Below, one piece after another: positions 32,471-44,336 of a DNA stretch of 64,000 nucleotides (position 1 is the first letter of the stretch; each line of letters starts with the position of its first letter). The translations under genes were made by a program, and so were the position numbers. The notes under the pieces are model-generated. The model saw nothing but the letters and a program-made list of their open reading frames with translations. It did no database searches and was not told the origin of the DNA. The DNA comes from Centropus unirufus (Eukaryota; Chordata; Aves; Cuculiformes; Centropidae). The DNA lies in NCBI GenBank assembly GCA_013397695.1, contig VYZI01000112.1, positions 2,360,906-2,424,905 of the forward strand. Direction: 5' to 3'.

Positions 32471-35400
32471 GTCTTCCACAAAATTCAATCAAAGCAAGAC
32501 TAAATTGAAATCTGGTAAAACTGACTAAAAAGTAAACCAAGCAGTGTTAGCCAAAACAGCATGCCGATAAAAATAATAAAAATAGAACAAAATGAAAAAA
32601 ATAATAATTTTAAATTTTTTACTTGGAGGGAAACAGAAGAGTGGCTGCTGCGCCTGCCTCTCCATGGAAGGTGCTGGGCTGATACACGATCCATAGTGTC
32701 AAACCCTACATTCAGTGTTCTGCTCCCATTCCCACCTGAACACCATCATTGGGAATGCGCTCAGCCCTGAAACAAAACCACAAAACCCTCCTGAGCCCGC
32801 CGCGCTGCTTATGACTGAAGAGCAAAATTATACTTTCCTAGCAGTAACCGTGCCAGTGCTCCTCTCCTCCTCTCCACCTTGGAAGCAAATGTCACTCAGC
32901 GTCCAAGCAGCAGTGTTCCCTGCAAATTCCCCCTGGGCAGCACACGGGACACAGCCCCGATGGTCCGTGTGCCGCTAGTAAGTCAGCACAGGGTTTCAGT
33001 TCTTCCCCCGACATCCCTTTACGTGGCTTGTCCTGCTCTGCGGTGACAAAAATATTGCTGGGTAGGAAACCTGAAAGCTGGATGGGTCAATGGATATTGA
33101 GATGGCAAGGGTCAGAGTAGCCAACTAGCAAGTCACCTGGCCTTCCTGTGGCCTTTTTGTACCCCTGACTTACTCTCGGCCTACTTAGGAGACCCTCCTT
33201 ACCCAGGTTCTGCATAGTATTTAGCATCCTTATCCCTTTAGGGAGTACTGTTAGAATCTGAGTGGCTATGTACAGCCTCCTCCCCACTGGACACTTCATA
33301 TTGGAACGTATTTCACTTCCAGCATCCCTCCCGTAGCCTTAACCAGGAAAGTCTGTGTGTGGAGGAGTACAATGCAGTGGGTTTAAAGCTCCAACAGGAA
33401 CCTTGTGGCTGTCAGAAACGGTTGGGGTCACCCAAAGCATCAACTGGCTATTCCACTATTGGAACAAAATTTCCTCTCAGTTAATAAATGAACAATAATA
33501 AAGACAGAGCTCAGCATGCCAGGACGCGGAGCCTTTAGCTATTTGTGTTGCCCTTTTATAAGGAAATACAGTATTTATGTTCCTTAAGAATTTAAGCAAT
33601 GCTAAGACATTGTGATGAATAAATTAATGAGGCTTTTTTTCAAAACCACTTATTAGCCTTCCTCTATCTTTTCTGCAGATACCATACATGCCTAATTGTT
33701 TTTTTAAATAAAGCAAAGGAAACATTAGGAAACAAATCCTGCCTTGCACAGCAAGGATGTATGTTGGTCCAGCAAAGCTGTCATCAGAGTGATGACCACC
33801 TCACCCCAGCCTACTTCTGCAACTCAGGGTGCACAGTTAGCAGCTTTGATCCTTGTCTGAGAGCCTTGCATCTCTGCAATTAGACCGCAGATAAAAATGA
33901 CTCCAGCCAAATATTGCAACAAATGTTTAGATTAAAACCCCAGATCCCTGCATCTGCTAGTTTGTTCTCAAACTCCTATTTCCTTTGAAGAAAAATTCAA
34001 TCCTATTTCTTACAGGGGTCTGATGGGTGGCTCCTGGTTAATCTCTGTCTGTCTCCCTGGTAACAGTCAAAGGAGACTACTGAGAGGTGGACAGGGAGGG
34101 AGCCTTTAGTCCCGTTCCTCTTATCAGGCTCCATCAGCAGGTGACCATTGCTCATATCCAGAAACAATAAATACAGCCTGTGGCTAAGGGAATAGCCATG
34201 TCAGCTTTCTTCAGAAGTTTCAAGGAGGATTAGCTGGACTCTAGGCTTAGAGATGGAAATATCTCGAAACTCTCAGGTGTTGTGTTTTATGCTGCCCACT
34301 CAAAATGTGCACAGACGCTGCAACTCTCTTGATAGTTTGCTAAACCAAAATTTTTTTTCATTTTAGACAGTCTTTATTCAAGCAATCTCTGCAAGCATGT
34401 ATCATTGATTAGAAATATTGAGACTCTGCCAGTTTTTGTGTAATTCAAATGTTTAAATGGCATGGCAACAGTAAAACACAGTTTACTCTGTTCCCAAAAC
34501 CAAGCCATGTGTATATTTGCCTATTTTGTTTTATTCCATGCCATGTGAATGAGCAGCTGAGTGTTTGCAGAAAAAGGAGAATCCATGGCACGGCGACACG
34601 GGTGCTGCAGCTCATGCTGCTGCCAAAGAACCAACGTCTGACTGGCCTGAAGTCCTCTACAAGCAATGGCAATCTACTTTACATGTTCATTTTTAATAAC
34701 TGTTCTGTAAGACTCCGGCTAAAAAGGATGAATGATAATGACTTGCTGGCAAACCAAGTTTCAAGGTAGCATCTGCTCATGAAGAACATCAAAATAATTA
34801 AGCCTAAACAGAAGCACAGCCAAAGTCATTCCCTTGCATAAAAGCAACTGGTGAGCATTGCGAAAAGATGTATCAAATTGGCAAATTCCTTAACAAATGA
34901 TGAAAATGGCTCAGGGAGAGGAATTTGGCTCAGCTAACATCTTGAACCCAGTGTCATAAGAGAGGAATCAGAAGCTCCCACAAATGACGCTCTCTCCTGG
35001 CAGAAGACAGCTAGCAGAAATGAATGAATTATGTATACTGCTCTGGCTACAGATCCAACCTTAACCGAATGCAGCCATAGGTGTCAAGCAAAGCCATCTG
35101 TGCACATTTTGTTCTTGGAGCCACTGATAACCCTTCAGCCCTCGAGCGAGCTTCATCATTCCTGACAGACACATGAAGTCTTGCTGGCACCTGGGTGGGT
35201 GGCTGCTTCACTCAAAACAGCAAAGAAAATAAGAGGAAAACAAAGCAAAGCAGAGAACCTTCCCTTGTGGTTGGGCCCTAAAGATGTCACTGTACTCATA
35301 CGGAGAAAAATTATTTTCTTTAATGTTACAAAATGATGACCCAGTGAAAGTCACCTCACCAAAGGCAGAGCATCAGAAGACAGCTGGCCTCCTTTGAGAC

Positions 35401-38350
35401 ACACCTTAAGGCAAAAGGACCTTCAAGGTGCAGCTCTGTGGGGGCTCATAAATGACCTCCACCCTGGGAAGCCCTGTTGGGAAACAGTGACTGAGAGATA
35501 CACCATCATTGATTTCAAGACGGTTCCTGGGAAGGCTAAGTTTGTCAGGAGAGGTATTAGCTCTTACTGGACATCTTTGTCTCACACACTGGTCACACTG
35601 GTCTCTGTCCTGTCCATCAATGGTGGCCCAGAGGGAGCTCTCAAAATGAGACCTGCTGTACCACATCACAGCACACCTGATCTCAGGTGCAGCCAGAGCT
35701 CAGCTCTGCCCAGGCCAAGAACAGGGTCATTTGTGGGGTGCTCCTGGCAGAAATGGGAAGACTCAGCCCCTCTTGCAGCACCTCTGGGCTGTCCTTGCAG
35801 AGCAGCACTGGCACAGCTCAGAAACCTCGCAGCATCTGGAGTAACAGAGTCGACTCAGCCTTGAGGATTAATCAAGTGTTTTGTAGGCTGCAAGTCACAG
35901 AGAAAAACAATTAAATAATTCAGACCCAATGCTCTTTCTAAATATGTTTTTATTTCATTCAGAAATGTGCACCTAATAGCATGTCCCATAGGCGATGGGA
36001 GGCCTTTCCTCACCAGAGATCTTGCCACATGCTTTCAGATATTGAGAAAAATGCTGTGGAAGAATACTACTGGGGCCAGGGAGGAATTTGATTAATTTCT
36101 TGAATTTACGAAGTGACTTGGTAAAGACATCAGCAATGTGCATGGCTGCTGAGGCCTGCTGGATAACGGGGAATGCTCATACATGGACTCTAGCGTCTCT
36201 CCATTTGCTGAGCACCAAAGTGGTGCTCAGCTGAGAGACATCTGGGCATCTGCAAGACCTCTGGAGCTTGTGGGAGCTGAGCTCTACACACTTGGAAGCT
36301 GTGCCTGTGCAGAAGGGGCCAGGCTTCCCTCTGAGCACACGAGAGCCAGCTGATCCTGGGGAGCTGCCCAAACTTTGGCTTGATCTGTGGGTCTGTCCTT
36401 GTCCCTGTGCTGAGCTGTGTCATGGCACCGTTCCATTGTAAAATGGCACCAAGAGCTGCTGTGTGAACGTGTGCCCCCCAGGGATACCTGAATAGATTTA
36501 GTAAGGAGGAGAATTTTATTGAGTTTTGGTAAGGCTCTTCATCTTCTTATGGAATATGAGGAGCGTGGAGCAAGGGGTGCTACCATGGGGTGCTTCATCA
36601 GGCCAAAATCAGCCTGGTTAGGCATTTGGCTCCTCTGGCTTGACGTGAGAGAACAGATACAGAGAACCCATATTTATTGGAAAAAAACCCCACAGAGCTA
36701 GTAACAAAGCATGCAAAGAAAACCTGACAATTTTTTAAAATACGTCTTTAGTTCCTGGAGCCTTTCAGGCTGTCACTTTTTTCTGACTTACTTAAACAGA
36801 TACTGTAATTTTCCCAGTAGCTTAGAGTAAAGAAGACAACCTAGGAGGAATCAGTGGCAGTTTGTTATTGATTTCAAAGGTGCTAGGATTTATAATCTAA
36901 CATTTAGGTATAAACATGTAATTGATACGTAGCACATTGTCTGAATGTGCTAGATCTAGGTAGAAGCACAAAAAGCTGTTCTTTCTGAAAAATGTTATTT
37001 CAGTTGTCAGTAAAACTAGATGAAACATTGTTATGAACATACTAATTTTAGCCTAGCACTCAAGCCAGATATTTTGCAGCAGATCCACCTATATATTATT
37101 AATAACTAAACATTTTTGCTAATTAATCATATAATAAGAAATGGAAATAAAAATTAGCACCCATAACTAACTGGGAAAATGTTTCCATCAAATTAAAAAA
37201 TTCCACAAAATGGTTTGTTCAGATGGTCAACTCTTTTAACTGACTTTTTTTTAATCTGACTTTTCCATTCATAATAGATAAGCTACACATTGCTCAGACC
37301 TTGACTGATTCCCCAAATTCTCTATAGTGAAGAACTGTCTCCCGGCACTGTACTAGGATCAATAATGAAGTATACAGTCAGTAATTCTGTTAACTTTTAA
37401 CTTAAGAATTTAATACCACGTCTTGTGCTACAAAATGTACACCTCTGATGTAATTAGCTCTCATATGGCTTCGTGCAATTATGGTTTCTTGATAAATGGG
37501 AGAAGCGCTGCATTATTTGAACAATTTCAAGTGTACCAGGTTAATTTGAAATAAATGTTTCTCCCTGTGTCTACCTGCTTTTTCACTCTGAATCAATGTT
37601 GATAGCCACAATAGTCATACAATTTAAAATCCCACTCCAAACTTGAATTAATGGAAGATTTAAGTTTTGTAGCCATCTGATAGGCAAGGCACGTACTCCA
37701 CTGAATTAAAAAATGCTGTAAAAAAATTATAGTCTATATGAATAGAATATTAATATATGTTAATATATATTAATAGAACAGTTGAGACCTTTAGCATGTC
37801 ACAGGACAGGGATCCAGGTTTCCAGACAAAACACCCGGCTAATAGCAGGAGGCTGTCTCTTTTATAGCACTTGACCGAATGAAGTAAATGCCTCTTCTAC
37901 ATTGTAAAACAGTGAAAGAGACACTGAGCAATTAGCACAAGCAAAACATTTTCACTTGATAAGTCAATCTGGGCTGTTTTTTTCTGCCCTGTCAGCAGTG
38001 TCTGAAAACAAAGGAGACACAGCAGCCCCAGGAGACAGCTTGTCTGCCCAGCTGTTTTTTTGTGGTTTTTTGTTGTTTTTTTTTTCTGGGGGGAATCTCT
38101 TTATTTGCTTTAGAAAGCACATAGCAAACCTTCTAAGTGTCAAAATTTAATATGCCACCCAGCATCCTGCAGCTGACACTGTGGGACACATGAAAGGCTG
38201 TACCAAAGTGATGTCTTTAGTGAACATACTTCTATACTCTGTCTCCACCTCCCTAGCTGTCACAGCAATCCCTTGAATAGGCAATAAGACCTGGTCTTGT
38301 CTCGAGTGATTTGATAAGCAGTTGATAGCCACCGGTTCATTAAGCGCTTG
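32471..38350. other. Intergenic region upstream of the sizzled-like gene
   Basis: No gene, RNA or repeat is recognised. Composition is A/T-rich, including a TTAATATAT-rich patch at about 37750-37775 and a T/G-rich patch at 38055-38092. Regulatory elements of the downstream gene could lie here, but none can be shown. Confidence 0.45.
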
Positions 38351-38353
38351 GGG

Positions 38354-38360
38354 TATATAA
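38354..38360 (+). promoter_or_regulatory. TATA box of the sizzled-like gene
   Basis: TATATAA within ggggtatataaaccgtg lies 78 bp before the start codon, placing transcription start near 38385 with a 5' UTR of about 50 nt. A strong TATA box suits a tightly switched developmental gene. Confidence 0.7.
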
Positions 38361-38437
38361 ACCGTGAGGTTTTCAGCGTGCCCCTGCGCTAGGAGGGTTT
38401 GACAGCTCCCTGCTCGGCAGCCCGAGAGTGCTGGAAG

Positions 38438-38724
38438 ATGCTCTCCGCTGCAAGAACACTTGTCTTCGCTTTGAGTGGTTTCCTAAGAGTGGCAACGGGC
38501 TTTGATATTGGATTATCCACAAAGTGCGTCGTGATACCCACGGAGATGGACATGTGCCACAAGATTGGGTACTCTGAAATGAGGCTTCCCAACCTGATGG
38601 GACACACGAGCATGGCAGAGGTTATCCTAAAGTCCACCACCTGGCAGCACCTTGTGCACACAGAGTGCCACCCTCACGTGAGGACATTCCTGTGCTCCCT
38701 GTTTGCACCCGTCTGTTTAGATAC
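38438..38724 (+). CDS. SZL: Sizzled-like exon 1 (signal peptide and first half of CRD)
   Basis: ATG to donor gtaagt, ending in phase 2. It encodes residues 1-95 and two bases of Thr96, including the first five CRD cysteines. Confidence 0.88.
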
Positions 38725-41675
38725 GTAAGTACCACAGGACAATACAAAATTCCAGCCTTTATTTGCCAGAACCGGGATAGGATGAAATGCTTGTGCATCA
38801 TAATTCAAAGACCATCTCCACTTTAGCTGAAATAATTCTACTAACTTTTTCATACTCATTGGAAAGAAAAGTACTGAAAACGTGTTTTCCTTCAACTTTA
38901 GTTTGCTTTGGGGAAATGAATGCTGTTGTCAGAGAATATCATGTTCTATTCCGTTACAGTTGAAATTTTATTCTTTTTAATTTAGAGTTGAAGCACCTGT
39001 TACAAATAGAAGTTGTCGCTGAAGCTTTTCTCAGGTTGTAGCACGAGCATTTAAAAAAAAAGTGATTTAATCCTGTAAGCACTGTCCAGCCCACATACAG
39101 ACTACTTGCATGGTCTGCACAGCTGCTGCTTCTGGAACCGTGCTATTGTTCAGGGATGTTAAATATCATTGAAGAGAATGTATTTTGCACAGAAATCACT
39201 GTTGCAGTAGTTTCTGTTATCACTGACTGAGTTGAACTGCTTCAGCCTGGTATTTTCTCCGGCCACAGGTTTATCCATCCTTGTAGGAGCATGTGTGTTG
39301 CCGTTCGCAATAGCTGTGCCCCCGTGCTCACCTGCCACGGACATGCCTGGCCTGACAGTCTGGACTGTGATCGGTTCCCTGGGGATGAGGACACGTGCCT
39401 GGCATCTCTTACAAAGGAATACAAACACCTGCACAAAGGTAGCTGGGGGATGGCAGAGGGGAGAGTAACCGTACTCGGTATTCTGGGAATTGAGGAGATA
39501 CAAGGGACACAATGCCCAGAACCTGTGATTTTGTAAGCAGAGTCTATCCATGCGGCTCGCCCAGTCTGTCCAGATGGCGGGGGAAAGTGCTAGGACTTGC
39601 AGCGCAAGCTGCAGCAGACCTCAGATGGCGTAAATCAGCATTGCCTCAGTAAAATAAAGTGTAGATTGTCTACACTTAGATAGAGGAGAAAGGAGATTAT
39701 CACTGCGCTCAGCTAGGGGCAGCATCATAGCCACAACACACTGTATTTGATTTATTTGGGGGTGCCTTTATACACTTAGCAATGCCCCTTATCACAGAGA
39801 AGCGGCACACCCAAATTCCTACATACACAATCCCAGGGCAGCCAAATGCAGGATCACTGATAAAATCCTCCATCCAGCCCTTTCCTCAGCCACCTGAGCC
39901 ACAGCAAGCACTGGATTTGGTGCTGGGTTTGATGCTGGCAATTGAGGTGGTCAATCGGAACAAGGACTGAATGGGCATGGAAAACAGAACTCCTCTTTAT
40001 CCCTCGCCATGTTTCCAGAGAAGCTTGTAGACCTTTTTGGTCTCACTGACCAATTGTGTGTTTTCTCTGTCATCTCTGGGATTAAACGGTGAGCTCTCAG
40101 CTTTGACAGCAGAAAATTAAAACAAAAGATTCTAAAAGACAACTATGAAACTTTGTCATTCCTTACCAGTCCTGCCAAAGCCCGCCTGCCAGGCCTGCCC
40201 AGCAGTGGAGGAATTCTTCACACACAAGAGAGTTCTCGAAGTTTTCTGTGACAATAACTTTGGTAAGTCTTTGCTAACACGGCTGCTAATAAAAAAACTA
40301 ATGGCTTTCCTTCTAAAAAGCGTTGAAAATAGGATTAAAATAACTGTCAATTTCTGCTGGGATTTCAAAGCCTTAATCCTAAGAGTTTGGCTGCCGACTT
40401 AACTTTGGGTTGTTTATCAGAATATGGTCTTTCTCAGCAAAATACAAGGAGGATTTATTTTACATGAAAGATATATTAATTATCTATTTTGCAATGAAAT
40501 AACTTTTATTTTCTTGTCTAGTTGGCCACGTTGTAGTACAATATGCTTTTTTAAGTATTTCTGGCAAAAGCAGCCATATAAGCAGGTTTGCCTATCAATA
40601 GCAGTTAAACCCAAATTAAAGCTTTGGGGTTTTTTTGCCAGTGCACGGTGCGTCCTTGTTACTCATGTGCACCAGTTTTTCATGATAGGCAGCTGACTGA
40701 AAAGGAAACTCAGAAAATTGTATCAGTAAAAGAATTTTTTACTTTGTGTTGTCTTATTGGAGTGACAGGTAATACTTTTGAGTTTGCCCTAGCAAATTCT
40801 TCCGGAGCCTTTTCCAAGCAGTGCAAAGGCTCTCAGCAGCTCTGGCGGGTTTTAGATCAAGCGACGTGGAGAAATTTAATGCTAAAAAGTGTTGATGAGT
40901 CAGGTGGGATAGGTACATGCCTATAATGAGAAGGGAATATCTAAAAACAAGCAGTACGGGCCACTTTTGCTGATGGGTTCATAACATGGATAAAGTAAAT
41001 TTCAGGAGAATTGCTTGGGTCCAGCTGAGCAGCCTGACGATAAAAGAACAACACCAACAGCTTACACTGTATAATTACCCACAAAATCCACCATACACGG
41101 TGATGGTAAAAATAGACTGATCACTGCTATGAAAGTGTGTTTTTCTATTTACCTGTCTCTGTGGAAAAAAATCTCTGCTACAAATCCTTTATTTTAAAAA
41201 AAAAGGTTTTAAAAAGTGTAGTGCTGCTGGAAAGGGCCTCACCATGCTCCATCTCCATGATTTACAATAGCGCTCTTAAGGAATCATCCTGATTTCATTT
41301 GCAGTGTTTCTTTCTGTATTTTAGTACATAGAGTGACTTACACGTTTCCTTTTTTTTTCCTCAGCAGTGAAAGTAAAACTGTCCAAAAAGAGAACCGGAT
41401 TTGGTCACCATGAGTATAACATTGAATGCCAAGTGGAATTCATTACTCAGGGTTCACTCCTGCCTTATGAAACGCAGAGTATGATACAGCAGTGGCTGCT
41501 TATCAATGAAAACTGTACGCAGACGTTGGCTCCCACCCATCGTCCCATGATGTATCTCCTTGTGGGGAATATCGAAGAGGGCGTCATTTTAATAAACCAG
41601 GTTTATCGTTGGCAGAGGAAGGACTCCCAGCTGGCTTTGGCCACTCAAAAGTGGAGATACCATAAATGTTTGTAA
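38438..41675 (+). CDS. SZL: Sizzled-like secreted frizzled-related protein, complete
   Basis: Exons 38438-38724, 39269-39438, 40170-40262 and 41365-41675 splice into 286 codons plus stop. The product has a signal peptide (residues 1-21, ending RVATG). A frizzled cysteine-rich domain follows from Cys30 to Cys139, with the signatures YSEMRLPNLMGH, ECHPHVRTFLCSLFAPVC, HPCRSMC and LDCDRF. A netrin-like domain runs from about residue 159 to 286 with six cysteines (CQAC, FC, EC, NC, KC). In fish and frogs sizzled is secreted ventrally and inhibits BMP1/Tolloid proteases, which protects Chordin. Short length (281-286 residues in the subfamily, from memory) and the FDIGLSTKC start favour sizzled; crescent, a close relative, is the alternative. 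ATG 38438 has A at -3 and starts the signal peptide. Confidence 0.85.
39269..39438 (+). CDS. SZL: Sizzled-like exon 2 (second half of CRD)
   Basis: Acceptor cggccacag, donor gtagct. It encodes FIHPCRSMCVAVRNSCAPVL, then the LDCDRF motif and a lysine-rich linker. Confidence 0.88.
40170..40262 (+). CDS. SZL: Sizzled-like exon 3 (CRD-netrin linker)
   Basis: Acceptor tccttaccag, donor gtaagt. It encodes LPKPACQACPAVEEFFTH and the FCDNNF end of the first netrin-domain cysteines. Confidence 0.87.
41365..41675 (+). CDS. SZL: Sizzled-like exon 4 (netrin-like domain)
   Basis: The acceptor is a long T tract ending tcagcag; either AG (exon start 41365 or 41368) keeps the frame. It encodes VKVKLSKKRTGFGHHEYN, on to WRYHKCL, with TAA at 41673-41675. 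Confidence 0.88.
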
Positions 41676-42744
41676 ATATTTATCGTCTTACTTTGTAAAA
41701 AGATTTTTATGCTTCTCAGGCCAAACCTGTCTTGTAAATAGATCTGTACTATAAGTGGAATGTAAAGTCTTAATTTCCTTTTAAATTGTATTATAAGTGG
41801 AACTTAAACCCCTGTGTTATCAGCCCCCCTTTCTGTGGTGTTACAGCTATTCACATCAAGTTTGAACTTGGTTAACCCTGTATAAATGATTGAGTCATTG
41901 CCCAGAAAAGTCTGTAATATGTGCAAAAACTGGTATAAACTATTTTAATCCAGCTGACTACCTTTAATGTGTTTTTCTCTACTGCCCACTCCGCCATTTT
42001 CTCGGCTTACCTGAACTTTCCCTTGCGTAATATTTCATTAATTCACCTTATTGTCTTCCGTTAGAGCACTTTAAAAGAAGGCAGCCCTCTGCTGGTGGGT
42101 TTTGCAGGAATCAAGGTGGAATGAATAGGAGTAAGTAAGGATTGGCCCTGGTCACAAGATTTGGTTGGCAGGTGACATTTACAATGACGGAGCTGGCAGC
42201 GCCTTGGTGGTAACACCTGAAAGCAAAGGCTAAACACAGTTTTTGAAACTTTTTATTCTTGTGAGATCACCCTGAACGAAAGATGGTTCTTCTGGAATCT
42301 AAACCAGGCCCCTGCTTCGGAAAGGCCCCTTTTCATTTTCATGTAACAGCAAAAAAGTCAGTGCAGAAGCTTGATGAGTTGTCTGTGGGGACAGAAGGAG
42401 CCAAGGGTGCGACACTGCTCGAGAAATGCCAAGTGGCCACGTGCTGAGGGTCCTCAGCTGCAGAGCAATGCACGGATACTGAAGACCACATGAAAATGAA
42501 CAGAACTTGGCCTAATTTTACCTTGATAAATATGCAGAACGGACCCAGCGCCAGATAATTTATAATACATAAATTGGGAGCTAGTTCAGTGCTCCAGTGC
42601 CTGTTAAGGCCATTTCCTCTTGAACAAACATGGGAAAGGTCTATGGTCAGGAGCTTTCTACAAGTCCCATCTGCAATGATTTGGTTTATGTCCCCAGTAA
42701 GCACAGGTTTCCAGGCGCGCTCCTGATGACACCAGATCCATGAC
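41676..42744 (+). other. 3' flank of the sizzled-like gene
   Basis: A/T-rich 3' UTR sequence follows the stop codon. I found no clear AATAAA in the first several hundred bases, so the transcript end is undefined. No gene is recognised up to the CR1 piece at 42745. Confidence 0.45.
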
Positions 42745-43010
42745 TCGCCATAGAATGAATGTCCTGACTTAGAAGGGACACACATGGATCATTGAGTCCC
42801 AACTCCTGTCCGTGCACAGGACAACCCCAGCATTCCCACCGTGTGCCTGGGGGCGTTGTCCAAATGCTCCTGGAATAGTGTCAGGCTTGGGGCCACGACT
42901 GCTTCCCTGGGGCCCTGCTCCAGTGCCGCACCACCCGCTGGGCGAAGAACCTTCGGACATCCAGCCTAACCCTGACACATCTCCTGACGTTCCCTCAGCT
43001 CCTGCCATGA
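42745..43010 (-). mobile_element. CR1 LINE 3' fragment
   Basis: catagaatgaatgtcctgac, then ttgagtcccaactcctgtcc, ggacaaccccagcattccca and ttcggacatccagcctaac are reverse-complement CR1 landmarks. Confidence 0.85.
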
Positions 43011-43011
43011 A

Positions 43012-43120
43012 CTGGAAAACGGGCAGAAACTGAGGAAGGAAAACTGAAAAAACTGGCAGAAACCGAGGAAGGAAAACTGAAAAAACTGGCAGAAACTGAG
43101 GAAGGAAAACCGAAACAACC
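43012..43120. repeat. 33-bp minisatellite, about 3.3 copies
   Basis: The unit ctgaaaaaactggcagaaac plus tgaggaaggaaaa repeats with few mismatches, directly between the CR1 piece and the HDAC10 CpG island. Confidence 0.92.
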
Positions 43121-43139
43121 GATATTCGGTTTGTGCTGC

Positions 43140-44130
43140 GTAAAGAAGTCGCTGCTTAGGGAAAGCTACGTCGTTCCCAAGCTCGGTCCCGGCGCTCCCG
43201 CCGGTGCCCGCAGGAGAGCCGGGAAGCCAGAGGACGCCTCGGAGCGCGGGGGGCTTGGCTCGGGTTTGCTGCACCGGAGGCCGAACGATCGCTTTCAGGA
43301 AGGTGAATCCCGGGCGGGCTGCGCCCCACCCTCCCAGAGCCGCCGCAGCTACAGCAGCGGGAGGGAGGCGGGGGNNNNNNNNNNNNNNNNNNNNNNNNNN
43401 NNNNNNNNNNNNNNNNNNNNNNNNNNNNNNNNNNNNNNNNNNNNNNNNNNNNNNNNNNNNNNNNNNNNNNNNNNNNNNNNNNNNNNNNNNNNNNNNNNNN
43501 NNNNNNNNNNNNNNNNNNNNNNNNNNNNNNNNNNNNNNNNNNNNNNNNNNNNNNNNNNNNNNNNNNNNNNNNNNNNNNNNNNNNNNNNNNNNNNNNNNNN
43601 NNNNNNNNNNNNNNNNNNNNNNNNNNNNNNNNNNNNNNNNNNNNNNNNNNNNNNNNNNNNNNNNNNNNNNNNNNNNNNNNNNNNNNNNNNNNNNNNNNNN
43701 NNNNNNNNNNNNNNNNNNNNNNNNNNNNNNNNNNNNNNNNNNNNNNNNNNNNNNNNNNNNNNNNNNNNNNNNNNNNNNNNNNNNNNNNNNNNNCCCCTCC
43801 CCGCGCGCGGTGGCTGCCGTGATTCTCCATGTGTGACTCCCGGCCCTTGCGGGTCTGGAAGGGCCGGTGAGGTCCTCATCCCGCCGATCCGCCGGGCTGT
43901 GCGCAGCCCTGGGCTCTGCCTCGCGGTTCCCCGCGCCAGGTGAGTGTCGGTGGGGAAGGGCGGGCCCCATCCCCTGCTCCATCCCGGCGGGCGCGGGACG
44001 CCCTGGGCGCGCGCCCCGGGAGCCCCGCTGCGCCTGATCCTGAGCCCTCCCTGCGCTTCCAGGGCCGCGCCGTGGGCCGGGCGCTGCTTCCTCGGTCCGC
44101 GCGGGGCTCCTCCTGGGTGAGGTTATTCCA
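43140..44130 (+). promoter_or_regulatory. HDAC10: CpG-island promoter and 5' UTR exon of HDAC10
   Basis: Dense CpG flanks the gap on both sides, with no TATA box. A non-coding first exon probably ends at 43939 (ccgcgccag|gtgagt), to be joined to the coding exon whose acceptor is cctcctgcag before 44270. Confidence 0.7.
43375..43793. other. Assembly gap (419 N) in the HDAC10 CpG island
   Basis: The run of N is flanked by very GC-rich sequence (gggaggcggggg, cccctccccgcgcgcgg), a usual cause of such gaps. The transcription start of HDAC10 may be hidden here. Confidence 0.99.
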
Positions 44131-44271
44131 TTTCAGTCCCGGAGTACAAAGTCTAAAGAGCAAAAGCGTTGTGCACGGCTTGCGTTCGCCCTGGCCCGTG
44201 CAATGTTATATTTAAATATTTATTTCAGGGCCGAAGTAACGTGTCGTGGGGTTTTTGTTCCTCCTGCAGCG

Positions 44272-44336
44272 ATGGCGTCCGGAACGGCCCTGGTTTACGA
44301 CGAGGAGATGACCACCCATGAGCTGCTTTGGACAGA
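44272..44336 (+). CDS. HDAC10: HDAC10 coding exon 1
   Basis: MASGTALVYDEEMTTHELLW; acceptor cctcctgcag lies 2 nt before the ATG, donor gtaagt, ends in phase 2. Confidence 0.93.

Noticed and set aside
32079..32528. 149-codon open frame on the + strand in the CpG-rich block
   Set aside because: GC-rich DNA yields long chance frames. No domain, splice context or family resemblance was seen, and overlapping frames exist on both strands.
35394..35864. 156-codon + strand open frame
   Set aside because: No recognisable domain, no Kozak or splice support, and an opposing open frame overlaps it.
42966..43982. Very long open frames across the HDAC10 island on both strands
   Set aside because: Most of their length is N. 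The remainder is CpG-island and minisatellite translation.
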